From Streptomyces smaragdinus (GTDB taxonomy: Bacteria > Actinomycetota > Actinomycetes > Streptomycetales > Streptomycetaceae): a DNA stretch of 64,000 bases. This document shows, piece after piece, positions 44,800 through 53,034 of the stretch. The notes below the pieces were generated by a model, which was given only the letters and a program-made list of their open reading frames with translations, ran no database searches and was not told where the DNA came from. Position 1 is the first letter of the stretch. Each line of letters opens with the position of its first letter. The translations under genes were made by a program, and so were the position numbers. Location: NCBI RefSeq assembly GCF_009604385.1, contig NZ_WEGJ01000019.1:58911-122910 (forward strand). Reading direction: 5' to 3'.

Positions 44800-44815
44800 A
44801 TTGGTATAGTCCAAT
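44800..44815 (+). promoter_or_regulatory. DasR-responsive-element-like palindrome upstream of the GH3 gene
   Basis: ATTGGTATAGTCCAAT agrees at 12 of 16 positions with the dre consensus A(C/G)TGGTCTAGACCA(C/G)T and has the same dyad shape. It lies 41 bases before the start of a NagZ-like N-acetylglucosaminidase gene, a class of gene that DasR, the GlcNAc-responsive GntR-type repressor, is known to control. Confidence 0.55.
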
Positions 44816-44856
44816 CCCCGTCCGTACCGCAGTACCCCGCCTTACCGGAGGAACCC

Positions 44857-46353
44857 ATGGCAGCGAGTCGCCACCCGGATCTGACGCGGCTGGCCAACGC
44901 CGTGCTGCAGCCCGGGTTCGAGGGGACCACGGCGCCGGACTGGCTGCTGCGGCGGATCGCGGACGGGCTGGCGTCCGTGGTGCTGTTCGGGCGGAACATC
45001 GAGAGCCCCGAGCAGGTGGCCGCGCTCACCGCGACGCTACGCGCGGAGAACCCGGACCTGATCGTCGCGATCGACGAGGAGGCCGGCGACGTCACCCGCC
45101 TCGAGGTCGCCACCGGCGCCTCCCGGCCCGGCAACCTGGCGCTCGGCGCCGTCGACGACACCGGGCTCACCGAGCGCGTCGCCCGCGACATCGGCCGCGA
45201 CCTGCGCGACGTCGGGGTGTCCCTGAACTACGCGCCCAGCGCCGACGTGAACTCCAACCCGAGGAACCCGGTCATCGGCGTGCGCTCCTTCGGCTCGGAC
45301 ACCGCGCTCGTCGCCCGGCACACCGCCGCCTGGGTGCGGGGCCTGCAGTCCGCCGGCGTCGCGGCCTGCGTCAAGCACTTCCCCGGCCACGGCGACACCA
45401 GCGTCGACTCCCACCACGACCTCCCCCGCGTCACCGCCGACGCCGCGTCCATCGCCCGCGTCGGCCTCCCGCCGTTCACCGCGGCCGTGGACGCGGGGGT
45501 ACGGGCGATCATGACCGGCCACCTCCTCATCCCGTCCCTCGACCCGGACCTCCCGGCCACCCTGAGCCCCCGCATCCTGGGCGACCTGCTCCGCGGCGAC
45601 CTCGGCTACGGGGGCATCGTGGTCAGCGACGGCATCGACATGAGCGCCGTCGCCGACGCCTACGGCATGCCCGGCGCGACGGTACGGGCGATCACGGCCG
45701 GGGTCGACGCCGTCTGCACCGGCGGCGAGTACGCGACGGAGTCCGTCACCGCCGACCTGGCCGACGCCCTGGTCGCCGCCGTCCTGGACGGCACGCTGCC
45801 CGAGTCCCGCCTGGCCGACGCCGCGGCCCGCGTCGCGGCGTTCGCCGCCTGGTCCGGCGGCCTGGCGCGGAACGCCGCCGCCGGCGAGGACGCGCCGGAC
45901 ATCGGCCTGGCCGCCGCCCGGCGCGCGGTGGACGTGCGCAAGGGGGCCGGCGCGGACTTCCCGCTCGCCGCGGACGCCCACGTCATCGAGCTGTCGACGA
46001 CCACCACGCCCGCCGTCGACGACGCCACCCCCTGGGGTGTCGCCGCACCGCTGACGGCGCTGCGGCCGGGCACCACGTCCGTGCGGCTGACCGAGGCCGA
46101 CCTGACGGACGGCGCCCTGGACCGGGCGCTGGCTCCCGCCGCCGGGAGGCCGCTCGTCGTCGCCGTACGGGACGCGGCGCGGCACCGGTGGTCCGCCGAG
46201 GCGCTGTCCGCGCTGGTGGGGCGGCGGCCCGACGCGCTGGTGGTCGAGATGGGGCTGCCGACGCGGGACCGGCCCGGTGCGGTGCATCTGGTGACCTACG
46301 GGGCGACGCGGGTGTCGGGGATCGCGGCGGCGGAGGTGCTGACGGGGGCGTAA
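44857..46353 (+). CDS. Beta-N-acetylhexosaminidase of GH3 (NagZ-like)
   Basis: A 498-residue glycoside hydrolase of family 3. Diagnostic NagZ elements are all present: VASVVLFGRNI-like barrel start (LASVVLFGRNIESPEQVAAL), IVAIDEEAGDVTRLE, VKHFPGHGDTSVDSHHDLPR, whose Asp-x-His acts as general acid/base, and IVVSDGIDMSAVADAYGMPG, with the nucleophile Asp. A second, smaller domain follows from about residue 340. No signal peptide is seen, so it probably works in the cytoplasm on imported GlcNAc-containing fragments from peptidoglycan or chitin. CGGAGG precedes the ATG. A DasR-like operator upstream links it to GlcNAc sensing. Confidence 0.9.
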   Translation: MAASRHPDLTRLANAVLQPGFEGTTAPDWLLRRIADGLASVVLFGRNIESPEQVAALTATLRAENPDLIVAIDEEAGDVTRLEVATGASRPGNLALGAVDDTGLTERVARDIGRDLRDVGVSLNYAPSADVNSNPRNPVIGVRSFGSDTALVARHTAAWVRGLQSAGVAACVKHFPGHGDTSVDSHHDLPRVTADAASIARVGLPPFTAAVDAGVRAIMTGHLLIPSLDPDLPATLSPRILGDLLRGDLGYGGIVVSDGIDMSAVADAYGMPGATVRAITAGVDAVCTGGEYATESVTADLADALVAAVLDGTLPESRLADAAARVAAFAAWSGGLARNAAAGEDAPDIGLAAARRAVDVRKGAGADFPLAADAHVIELSTTTTPAVDDATPWGVAAPLTALRPGTTSVRLTEADLTDGALDRALAPAAGRPLVVAVRDAARHRWSAEALSALVGRRPDALVVEMGLPTRDRPGAVHLVTYGATRVSGIAAAEVLTGA

Positions 46354-46358
46354 CAGCA

Positions 46359-46392
46359 GGAGGGCGGGGTGCCCACACGCACCCCGCCCTCC
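46359..46392. terminator. Bidirectional terminator
   Basis: Perfect 13-base arms GGAGGGCGGGGTG and CACCCCGCCCTCC with an eight-base loop, between the convergent GH3 and PhoX genes. Confidence 0.88.
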
Positions 46393-46404
46393 GCCCGCGT
46401 CACG

Positions 46405-48468
46405 TCACACGCCGATCGCGCCGCCGTCCTCGCGCCACACCGCGACGACCGACGGGCGGACCATCGTCCCCGGCCCGTCGGGCCACGCCGACAGCGGGTG
46501 CTCCACCGTCGCGCCGTCCAGCTCGCCCGGGTGCTGCACGGACACCAGCACGCGGGTCTCCTGGACCAGCGGGCCGCAGGTCTCCGCGCCGTTCGGCATG
46601 GTCACGAACTGCTTGACCTGGCCCTCGTAGCGGCCGGTGGTCGCCACGCCGAAGAGGCCGTCGTGGTGGCCGAGCGCGTTGCCGTCGGTGGAGATCCACA
46701 GGTTGCCGTGGACGTCGAACGCCACGTTGTCCGGGCAGGAGATGGGGCTGACCTTGTCTTTCGGGAAGCCCGCGAAGTACGTGCCCGGGTCGGCCGGGTC
46801 GCCGCAGACCAGGAACAGCCGCCAGGCGAACTTCTTGGCCGACGCGTCGTCGCGGTGCTCGGTGAGCTCGAGGATGTGCCCGTGCTTGTTGTTCGTACGC
46901 GGGTTCGCCTCGTCCGGGGCGGCCTTGCCGGCCGTGCCGCGCTGCGTGTTGTTCGTCAGCGCCACGTACAGCTTGCCGGTCCGCGGGGAGCACTCGACGT
47001 CCTCGGGGCGGTCCATCTTCGTCGCGCCGACCTTGTCACCGGCGATCCGGGTGTAGACGTACACCTCCTCGGCCGTCATGCCCTCGACGTACGAGATGTC
47101 GCCGGACGCCAGCGGGATCCACTCGCCGGAGCCGTCGAAGCCGCCGTCCGCCGGGAGCGTGCCGGTGCCGTCGATCTCGGCGGCGGGGCTGTCGCCGGTG
47201 AACCTCGCGACGTACAGGGTGCCCTCGTCCAGCAGCCGCTTGTTGTGCTCGCGGGCCGCCGCCGAGTCGCCCTTCTGCATCCGGTTCTTCGACACGAACT
47301 TGTACAGGTAGTCAAAGCGCTCGTCGTCACCGGAGTACGCGACGGCGCGGCCGTCGTCGGTGAGACGGATGTTGGCGCCCTCGTGCTTCACCCGGCCGAG
47401 GGCGGTGTGCTTGACGGGGACGGAGTCCGGGTCGTACGGGTCGAACTCGACGACCCAGCCGAAGCGGTTGACCTCGTTGGGCTCCTTGACCAGGTCGAAC
47501 CGGTCGTCGAAGCGCTCCCACTTGCGCTCGGACTCGCCGGTGGTCAGCCCGTAGCGGGCCAGCTTCGCCGCGCGGTCGGGGTCCGTGACCCGGCCGGCGC
47601 CCGCGAAGTACTGGTTGAAGTTCTCCTCGCCGGACAGGATCGTGCCCCACGGGGTGGTGCCGCCGGAGCAGTTGTTCAGCGTGCCGCGGACCCTGGTGCC
47701 GGTCGGGTCGGCGGAGGTCTTCAGCAGGTCGCTGCCGGCGGCCGGGCCGGTGAGGCGGAACTCGCTGGTCGCGGTGATGCGGCGGTTGAGCTGATGGCGG
47801 GTGACGGCGGTGAGGGCGCCCGTGCGGCGGTCCTCCTGGACCACGACGGCCGACATGCCGTGCGCCGCCCAGGCGATCTCCACCTGCTCGCGGGTGGGGT
47901 TGGCCGCGTCGTACCCGGCGTGCATGAGGATCTCGTCGGTGTACTCGTGGTTGGCCACGAGCAGCTGACGACCCGGCTCGCCGCGCAGCGGGAGCAGCGC
48001 GAGGAAGTCGTTGTTGTACCCGAACTGACCGGCCTGGGCCTCGGCGCTCTGGTTGTCGGGGTCGAACGCGGGGGCGCCGCGCAGAATCGGTTCGCCCCAG
48101 CGGATGACGACGTTCTGCCCGTAGCCGCCGGGCGCGGTCACGGCGTCGGCGGTGTTCGGCGCGACGGGCGTGAACCGCAGCCCGCGGGCGCCGTCGGCGG
48201 TCGGGACCGGCGTACGGCCCTGGGCCCCGGCCTTCGGCGCGGCGGCGGCGAGCGCACCGGCGCCGGTGGCGGCGATCACGGTGGCGGCGGCACCGGCGCG
48301 GAGCAGGCCGCGGCGGGACAGGGCCTCGTCGATCACATCGCCGACGTAGGCGTTGGAGCTGGTGTTCGGCACCTCGTGGAAGCAGGCGTCACCACAACGG
48401 AAGCGGCACGTCAGTGCGGCGCGGCTCCCGCCGTGCGGCGAGCCGATGAGCGGCAGAAACTTGCGCAC
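46405..48468 (-). CDS. PhoX-type alkaline phosphatase (DUF839), Tat-exported
   Basis: A 687-residue secreted protein of the PhoX/DUF839 class, calcium-iron alkaline phosphatases that release phosphate from organic esters. The N-terminus is long, with a twin-arginine signal DEALSRRGLLRAGAAATVIA at residues 48-67. The five-bladed propeller shows NNCSGGTTPWGTILSGEENF, KHTALGRVKHEGANIRLTDD, MDRPEDVECSPRTGKLYVAL and ISCPDNVAFDVHGNLWISTD, which contain metal and substrate ligands of the family. GTG follows GGAGGGG at four bases. A two-unit PHO box lies 72 bases upstream. Confidence 0.93.
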   Translation of the reverse strand: MRKFLPLIGSPHGGSRAALTCRFRCGDACFHEVPNTSSNAYVGDVIDEALSRRGLLRAGAAATVIAATGAGALAAAAPKAGAQGRTPVPTADGARGLRFTPVAPNTADAVTAPGGYGQNVVIRWGEPILRGAPAFDPDNQSAEAQAGQFGYNNDFLALLPLRGEPGRQLLVANHEYTDEILMHAGYDAANPTREQVEIAWAAHGMSAVVVQEDRRTGALTAVTRHQLNRRITATSEFRLTGPAAGSDLLKTSADPTGTRVRGTLNNCSGGTTPWGTILSGEENFNQYFAGAGRVTDPDRAAKLARYGLTTGESERKWERFDDRFDLVKEPNEVNRFGWVVEFDPYDPDSVPVKHTALGRVKHEGANIRLTDDGRAVAYSGDDERFDYLYKFVSKNRMQKGDSAAAREHNKRLLDEGTLYVARFTGDSPAAEIDGTGTLPADGGFDGSGEWIPLASGDISYVEGMTAEEVYVYTRIAGDKVGATKMDRPEDVECSPRTGKLYVALTNNTQRGTAGKAAPDEANPRTNNKHGHILELTEHRDDASAKKFAWRLFLVCGDPADPGTYFAGFPKDKVSPISCPDNVAFDVHGNLWISTDGNALGHHDGLFGVATTGRYEGQVKQFVTMPNGAETCGPLVQETRVLVSVQHPGELDGATVEHPLSAWPDGPGTMVRPSVVAVWREDGGAIGV

Positions 48469-48539
48469 GGTCCCCTCCGGATCCAGTCGTCTGAGGGCTC
48501 GGACGCTAGGCGCACGCGGGTGCGGGACGGCGGACTCCC

Positions 48540-48557
48540 GGTGAACGACGGGTGAAT
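48540..48557 (-). promoter_or_regulatory. PHO box upstream of the PhoX gene
   Basis: On the minus strand ATTCACC is followed exactly 11 bases later by GTTCACC, agreeing at 13 of 14 positions with the tandem GTTCACC consensus bound by PhoP in Streptomyces. The site lies 72 bases before the phosphatase start, in promoter position. Confidence 0.82.
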
Positions 48558-48657
48558 CCACCGGCCGTCCCGAATGACGCCGCACGGTCACCGTGACGAA
48601 TCGTACGAAGGCACACCTCTCTCGGCGCCAACCCGGAGCGCCCCGTTCCACCCTGCA

Positions 48658-49923
48658 ATGATGCGCCCTGTGACGCACTCCCACAGCCACAGCCACGACC
48701 ACGGACCGGCGACCCCCGCGTCGCGCCGACTGCGGACGGTGATCGCGGCGGTGCTGATCCCGTTCGCGCTGCTGGTGTTCGGCGGCATGCTCGCGCTGTG
48801 GCCGGGCGACGCGCCGTCGCACGAGCGCACCGGTGTCGGCTTCGACACCCAGCGCCAGCGGGCGCGGGTGACGGAGCTCGAGGAGGTCAAGTGCGCGGAG
48901 GTGAACGCCCAGTCGCGGACCGCGGACGGGCACGCGGACCCGGACGAGATGTGCGAGCGGGCGACGATCGAGGTCATCTCCGGGCCGAACAAGGGCCGTA
49001 CGTTCAAGGACATCGTCACGCCCGGCGCGCTGCGCCGCTACGACGTGGGCCAGGAGCTGGTCGTCTCGTACCAGCCGAAGGCCCCGCCGGAGGTCCAGTA
49101 CGCGGTCGTCGACGTGGTGCGCTCGGTGCCGCTGATGGTCCTCGCGGTGCTGTTCGCGGTGGCCGTGGTGCTGGTCGGGCGGCTGCGCGGGCTGGCGGCG
49201 CTGGTCGCGCTGGCGGTGAGCTTCGCCATCCTCATCCTGTTCATCCTCCCCGCGATCATCGAGGGTTCGAACCCGCTGCTGGTGGCGGTCGTCGGGGGCA
49301 GCGCGATCATGCTGATCGCCCTGTACCTCAGTCACGGCTTCAACGCCCGTACGTCCGTCGCGGCCATCGGCACGCTGGCGTCGCTGCTGCTCATCGGGCT
49401 GCTGGGGTCGCTGTTCATCGGCTGGACGAAACTCACCGGCTCCACCGACGACTTCACCGGGCTGATCCACCAGCAGTATCCGGGCATCGAGATGAGCGGT
49501 CTGCTGCTGGCGGGCGTGCTGATCGGCTCGCTGGGCGTGCTCGACGACGTGACCGTCACCCAGGCGTCGGCGGTGTGGGAGCTGCGGCAGGCGGAGCCGG
49601 GCGCGAGCTGGCGCAAGCTCTACGGGTCGGCGATGCGCATCGGCCGCGACCACATCGCGTCCGTGGTGAACACGCTGGTCCTGGCGTACGCGGGCGCGTC
49701 CCTGCCGCTGCTGCTGCTGTTCACGACCGCGCGGGTGGGCGTGACGGGGGTGCTGACCAGCGAGCTCGTGACGCAGGAGGTGGTACGGACCCTGGTCGGC
49801 TCGATCGGTCTGGTCGCCTCGGTGCCGCTGACGACGATGCTGGCGGCGATGGTCCTGGCCGCGGACACCGGCGGCTCCCCGGCCGCGCCCGCGCAGGGGC
49901 GGGGCCGGCGCCGTAAGCGCTGA
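48658..49923 (+). CDS. YibE/F-family membrane protein
   Basis: A 421-residue integral membrane protein. The N-terminus is His-rich (HSHSHSHDHG), then one helix (VIAAVLIPFALLVFGGMLAL), an extracellular domain of about 110 residues and seven or eight further helices. VVSGPNKGR-like IEVISGPNKGRTFKDIVTPG and LLLAGVLIGSLGVLDDVTVT are hallmarks of the YibE/F family, whose function is unknown. The start is uncertain: tandem ATG codons at 48658 and 48661 and a GTG at 48670 are all possible, none with a clear ribosome site. Divergent from the PhoX gene. Confidence 0.85.
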   Translation: MMRPVTHSHSHSHDHGPATPASRRLRTVIAAVLIPFALLVFGGMLALWPGDAPSHERTGVGFDTQRQRARVTELEEVKCAEVNAQSRTADGHADPDEMCERATIEVISGPNKGRTFKDIVTPGALRRYDVGQELVVSYQPKAPPEVQYAVVDVVRSVPLMVLAVLFAVAVVLVGRLRGLAALVALAVSFAILILFILPAIIEGSNPLLVAVVGGSAIMLIALYLSHGFNARTSVAAIGTLASLLLIGLLGSLFIGWTKLTGSTDDFTGLIHQQYPGIEMSGLLLAGVLIGSLGVLDDVTVTQASAVWELRQAEPGASWRKLYGSAMRIGRDHIASVVNTLVLAYAGASLPLLLLFTTARVGVTGVLTSELVTQEVVRTLVGSIGLVASVPLTTMLAAMVLAADTGGSPAAPAQGRGRRRKR

Positions 49924-49931
49924 GCCCGCGC

Positions 49932-50141
49932 TTACATGGGCTCCACGTACACCGTCCGCGGCGCCTGGTACTCCACGACCACCACCATCGTCCCCACCGG
50001 GATCCGCAGCCCGTTCTCAAAGGAGTACGCGTAGAACGCCTCCGCCCCGCCCCGTACCGAGATCATCACCTCGCCGACCAGCCCCGGCCCGACCGTCCCG
50101 GTCACCCGCCCCCGCAGCCCCAGCATCCGCGCGTCCCCCAT
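49932..50141 (-). CDS. Small NfeD-like OB-fold protein
   Basis: A 69-residue protein: MGDARMLGLRGRVTGTVGPG then LVGEVMISVRGGAEAFYAYS and IPVGTMVVVVEYQAPRTVYV. The pattern of a Gly-rich first strand and IPxGTxVxVV is that of the C-terminal OB domain of NfeD proteins. GAGGAGG precedes the ATG. NfeD partners with flotillin/SPFH proteins, and the gene starts 158 bases from a flotillin gene, though on the opposite strand. No membrane helix or protease domain is attached. Confidence 0.75.
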   Translation of the reverse strand: MGDARMLGLRGRVTGTVGPGLVGEVMISVRGGAEAFYAYSFENGLRIPVGTMVVVVEYQAPRTVYVEPM

Positions 50142-50299
50142 GCCGTCCTCCTCGCCCGTGCCCCTGAGCAGGGTCTCCCCCAACTGTGTATCAAGGCAAC
50201 GTCAAAGCTGTGTCAGGGACTTATGCGGGTTGACTCCGCAGGAGCACACTGCCCTTGATCGGCCCCAACGGGGGACCGAGGCTCTAGGGGGAGTTGCCG

Positions 50300-51772
50300 A
50301 TGTTCGTCGGCGTCATCGCGGGGGGCGCGCTGCTCGCGCTCCTTGTCGTCATCATCGTGTTCAAGCTCATGTGGCGGGTGGCCGAGCCCAACGAGGCCCT
50401 CATCATCTCCGGCTCCAAGCACCGCACCGAAGGTCTCGAGGAGGGCATGGGCTTCCGTATCGTCACCGGTCGCGGCACGCTCGTCATGCCCGGTGTCCAG
50501 GTCGTACGGAAGCTGTCGCTCGACCTGAACGAGGCCGAGCTCAACGTCGACTGCGTCACCAAGCAGGGCATACCGCTCAAGGTGCACGGCGTCGTCATCT
50601 TCAAGGTCGGCGACGACTACGTGTCCGTCGCCAACGCCGCCCGCCGTTTCCTGGACCAGCAGCGGTTCATGGCCGAGCGGGTGCACAACGTGTTCGCGGG
50701 ACATCTGCGGTCCATCGTCGGCGGGCTGACCGTCGAGGAGATGATCCGCGACCGGGAGCGGCTGACGGGCGAGACCCGGCACGCGTCCGGTACGGAGATG
50801 GAGAAGCTGGGTCTGATCATCGACTCGCTGCAGATCCACGAGATCCAGGACCCCACCGGCTACATCACCAACCTCTCCGCCCCGCACGCCGCCGCCGTCC
50901 GCCGGGACGCGCGGATCGCGCAGGCCGAGGCGGACCGGCTGGCCACCGAGGCCGAGCAGGCCGCCGCGGCCCGGATGTCCGAGGCCACCCGCGACAGCGA
51001 GATCCTGCAGGCCGGCTACCAGGCCGAACGGGACAAGGCGTCCGCCCGCGCCCAGCAGGCCGGACCGCTGGCCGCCGCCGCCGCGCAGCAGGAGGTCGTG
51101 GTCGAGGAGACCCGCGTCGCGGAGCTCGAGGCCCAGCGCCGGGAGCAGCAGCTGCAGGCGGACGTGCGCAAGCCGGCCGACGCCCAGGCGTACCAGAAGC
51201 GCACCATGGCCGAGGCCGAGCGCGACGCCCGGATCTCCGCCGCCCAGGCCAAGGCCCGCGAGACGGAGCTGGCGGCGGCCGCGGAGGCGACCCGGGTGAA
51301 GACCGCGGCGGGCGCGGAGGCCGAGGCCACCCGGGCGCGCGGTGACGCGGCCGCGGCGGCGACGCGGGCGACGGGTGAGGCGGAGGCCGCCGCGTCGAAG
51401 GCGCGCGGTCTGGCGAACGCCGAGGCCACGAAGGCGAAGGGGCTGGCCGAGGCGGACGCCATCAAGGCGCGCGCCGCGGCGCTGGCGGAGAACCAGGAGG
51501 CGGTCGTCGCCCAGCAGCTCGCCGAGAACTGGCCGCAGATCGTGGAGGCCGGCGCGTCCGCGTTCGGCAACGTCGACAACATGGTCGTGCTGAACGGCGC
51601 CGAGGGGATGTCGGACATCTTCGCCCGCGCCCTGACCATGGGCGGTACGGGTCTGGGCCTCGCCCGCCAGCTGCTGGCGGCGATGGACCCGAACGCGAAG
51701 AACGGCGAGGTCAAGAACGGGGAGACCAAGCCGGAGAAGATCAAGTCGGAGAAGGTCGCGCTCGATCAGTAG
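50300..51772 (+). CDS. Flotillin-like SPFH-domain membrane protein
   Basis: A 490-residue protein: an N-terminal membrane helix (GVIAGGALLALLVVIIVFKL), an SPFH domain at about 30-190 (VKVHGVVIFKVGDDY-like LKVHGVVIFKVGDDYVSVAN; VHNVFAGHLRSIVGGLTVEE), then a long Ala/Glu-rich coiled coil to about 440 and a Lys/Glu-rich tail (KNGEVKNGETKPEKIKSEKV). Flotillins scaffold membrane microdomains. ATG at 50300 is preceded by AGGGGGAG at six bases; the TTG two codons earlier is a less likely start. A terminator follows. Divergent from an NfeD-like gene. Confidence 0.9.
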   Translation: MFVGVIAGGALLALLVVIIVFKLMWRVAEPNEALIISGSKHRTEGLEEGMGFRIVTGRGTLVMPGVQVVRKLSLDLNEAELNVDCVTKQGIPLKVHGVVIFKVGDDYVSVANAARRFLDQQRFMAERVHNVFAGHLRSIVGGLTVEEMIRDRERLTGETRHASGTEMEKLGLIIDSLQIHEIQDPTGYITNLSAPHAAAVRRDARIAQAEADRLATEAEQAAAARMSEATRDSEILQAGYQAERDKASARAQQAGPLAAAAAQQEVVVEETRVAELEAQRREQQLQADVRKPADAQAYQKRTMAEAERDARISAAQAKARETELAAAAEATRVKTAAGAEAEATRARGDAAAAATRATGEAEAAASKARGLANAEATKAKGLAEADAIKARAAALAENQEAVVAQQLAENWPQIVEAGASAFGNVDNMVVLNGAEGMSDIFARALTMGGTGLGLARQLLAAMDPNAKNGEVKNGETKPEKIKSEKVALDQ

Positions 51773-51781
51773 CGGTACCCG

Positions 51782-51810
51782 CGCGTCGGCCGCCCCGTGC
51801 GGCCGACGCG
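51782..51810. terminator. Bidirectional terminator
   Basis: Perfect 12-base arms CGCGTCGGCCGC and GCGGCCGACGCG with a five-base loop, between the convergent flotillin and DUF5326 genes. Confidence 0.85.
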
Positions 51811-51814
51811 TCCG

Positions 51815-52036
51815 TCACCAGCTGCCGCGGGACCCGCTGCCGGAGTCCTTGAACTTCCGTACGACAAAGATCAGCGCGGCGACCAGGGCCGCGAAGACCA
51901 GCACCTTGAAGAGCAGGGCGACGACGAAGCCGATGAGGCTCATCAGCAGCCCGCCGAAGACGACGAGGGCGATCACCGGTACGGCGACCCACTTGACCCA
52001 CCACGGCAGGCCCTTGGCGATCTCATTGAGGGACAC
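51815..52036 (-). CDS. DUF5326 family small membrane protein
   Basis: A 73-residue protein: MSLNEIAKGLPWWVKWVAVP followed by two membrane helices (VIALVVFGGLLMSLIGFVVA, LLFKVLVFAALVAALIFVVR) and a Ser/Gly tail (KDSGSGSRGSW). This matches the small DUF5326 family common in Streptomyces, of unknown function. AGGAGT lies before the ATG. Convergent with the flotillin gene. Confidence 0.8.
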   Translation of the reverse strand: MSLNEIAKGLPWWVKWVAVPVIALVVFGGLLMSLIGFVVALLFKVLVFAALVAALIFVVRKFKDSGSGSRGSW

Positions 52037-52195
52037 GGTTGACTCCTGTTGACTGCTGAGGGGCCCGGGAACTTCCCCGGTACCTCCAGGCTAGGACGGC
52101 GCCGGTGCGGACGGGAGGGCCGAGGGCCCCGGTCCGTCCCGGAACGAACCCTGAGAGAAACCCTGAGAGCCCGCCCCGACCGCCGCGGCCCGGGA

Positions 52196-52513
52196 TCAGG
52201 CCTCCGGCGGGGAGAACACCACCATGACCCGCAGGTCCTCGGTGATGTGGTGGAACTTGTGCGGCACCCCGGCCGGCACGTACACGACACTGCCCCGGGC
52301 CACCTGGGTCGTCTCCTGCCCCACGGTGATCGAGGCACGCCCGCTGACGACGAAGTAGACCTCGTCCTGCCGGTGCGGCTGCTGCGGGTCCGGGGCGCCG
52401 GCGTCCAGCGCGTACAGACCGACCGACATGTTCCGTTCGCGCAGGAACTGCAGATACGCCCCGTCGTTCGCGCGGCGCTCCGCCTCCAGCTCGTCCAGCC
52501 GGAATGCCTTCAT
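52196..52513 (-). CDS. Single-domain cupin
   Basis: A 105-residue cupin. The first cupin motif is PHRQDEVYFVVSGRASITVG, with His and Glu metal ligands, and the second is VPAGVPHKFHHITEDLRVMV. The N-terminal segment (MKAFRLDELEAERRANDGAY) is characteristic of small stress-type cupins. Substrate unknown. It is divergent from the holin-family gene, with 73 bases in between, and stands 160 bases from the DUF5326 gene. Confidence 0.85.
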   Translation of the reverse strand: MKAFRLDELEAERRANDGAYLQFLRERNMSVGLYALDAGAPDPQQPHRQDEVYFVVSGRASITVGQETTQVARGSVVYVPAGVPHKFHHITEDLRVMVVFSPPEA

Positions 52514-52586
52514 CTACGTCTGCCCCGCCTCGTGTGCGATCCGATAGCTTCCGGTTATCCCTGTCCCCCATGGAAACGATCTCATT

Positions 52587-52961
52587 ATGAAGAGCTTTCT
52601 CGTCAAGACCCTGGCCAACGCGGCGGCCCTCGCCGTCGCCGTCTGGCTGTTCGAAGGCATCCGGCTGACCGGCGACGACACGGGCAAGGAGGTGCTGGGC
52701 CTCATCCTGGTCGCCCTCATCTTCGGCCTCGTCAACGGCATCATCAAGCCCGTCGTCAAGCTGTTCGCCCTGCCCGCGCTGGTGCTGACGCTGGGCCTGT
52801 TCACGCTGGTCATCAACGCGCTGATGCTGCTGCTGACCTCGTGGATCGCCGACCAGGCCGACCTCAGCTTCGAGGTGGACGGCTTCTGGACCGCCGTGGG
52901 CGGCGCCCTGGTGATCAGCGTCGTGTCGTGGGCCCTGAACATGGTCATGGACCGCGACTGA
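52587..52961 (+). CDS. Holin-family four-helix membrane protein
   Basis: A 124-residue protein with four membrane helices: ANAAALAVAVWLFEGIRLTG, VLGLILVALIFGLVNGIIKP, VLTLGLFTLVINALMLLLTS and VGGALVISVVSWALNMVM. The GLVNGIIKPVVKLFALPALV segment identifies the 4-TMS family labelled phage holin family (PF04020). Despite the name it is a conserved chromosomal gene in actinobacteria and nothing here suggests a prophage. The ATG has no strong ribosome site. Confidence 0.85.
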   Translation: MKSFLVKTLANAAALAVAVWLFEGIRLTGDDTGKEVLGLILVALIFGLVNGIIKPVVKLFALPALVLTLGLFTLVINALMLLLTSWIADQADLSFEVDGFWTAVGGALVISVVSWALNMVMDRD

Positions 52962-53034
52962 TCAGCCCCTTTACGAGAGACCACGTGTCGAGACGGCGGC
53001 CCCCGCCCGGCCGCCGTGACGCATGATGGGGCAC

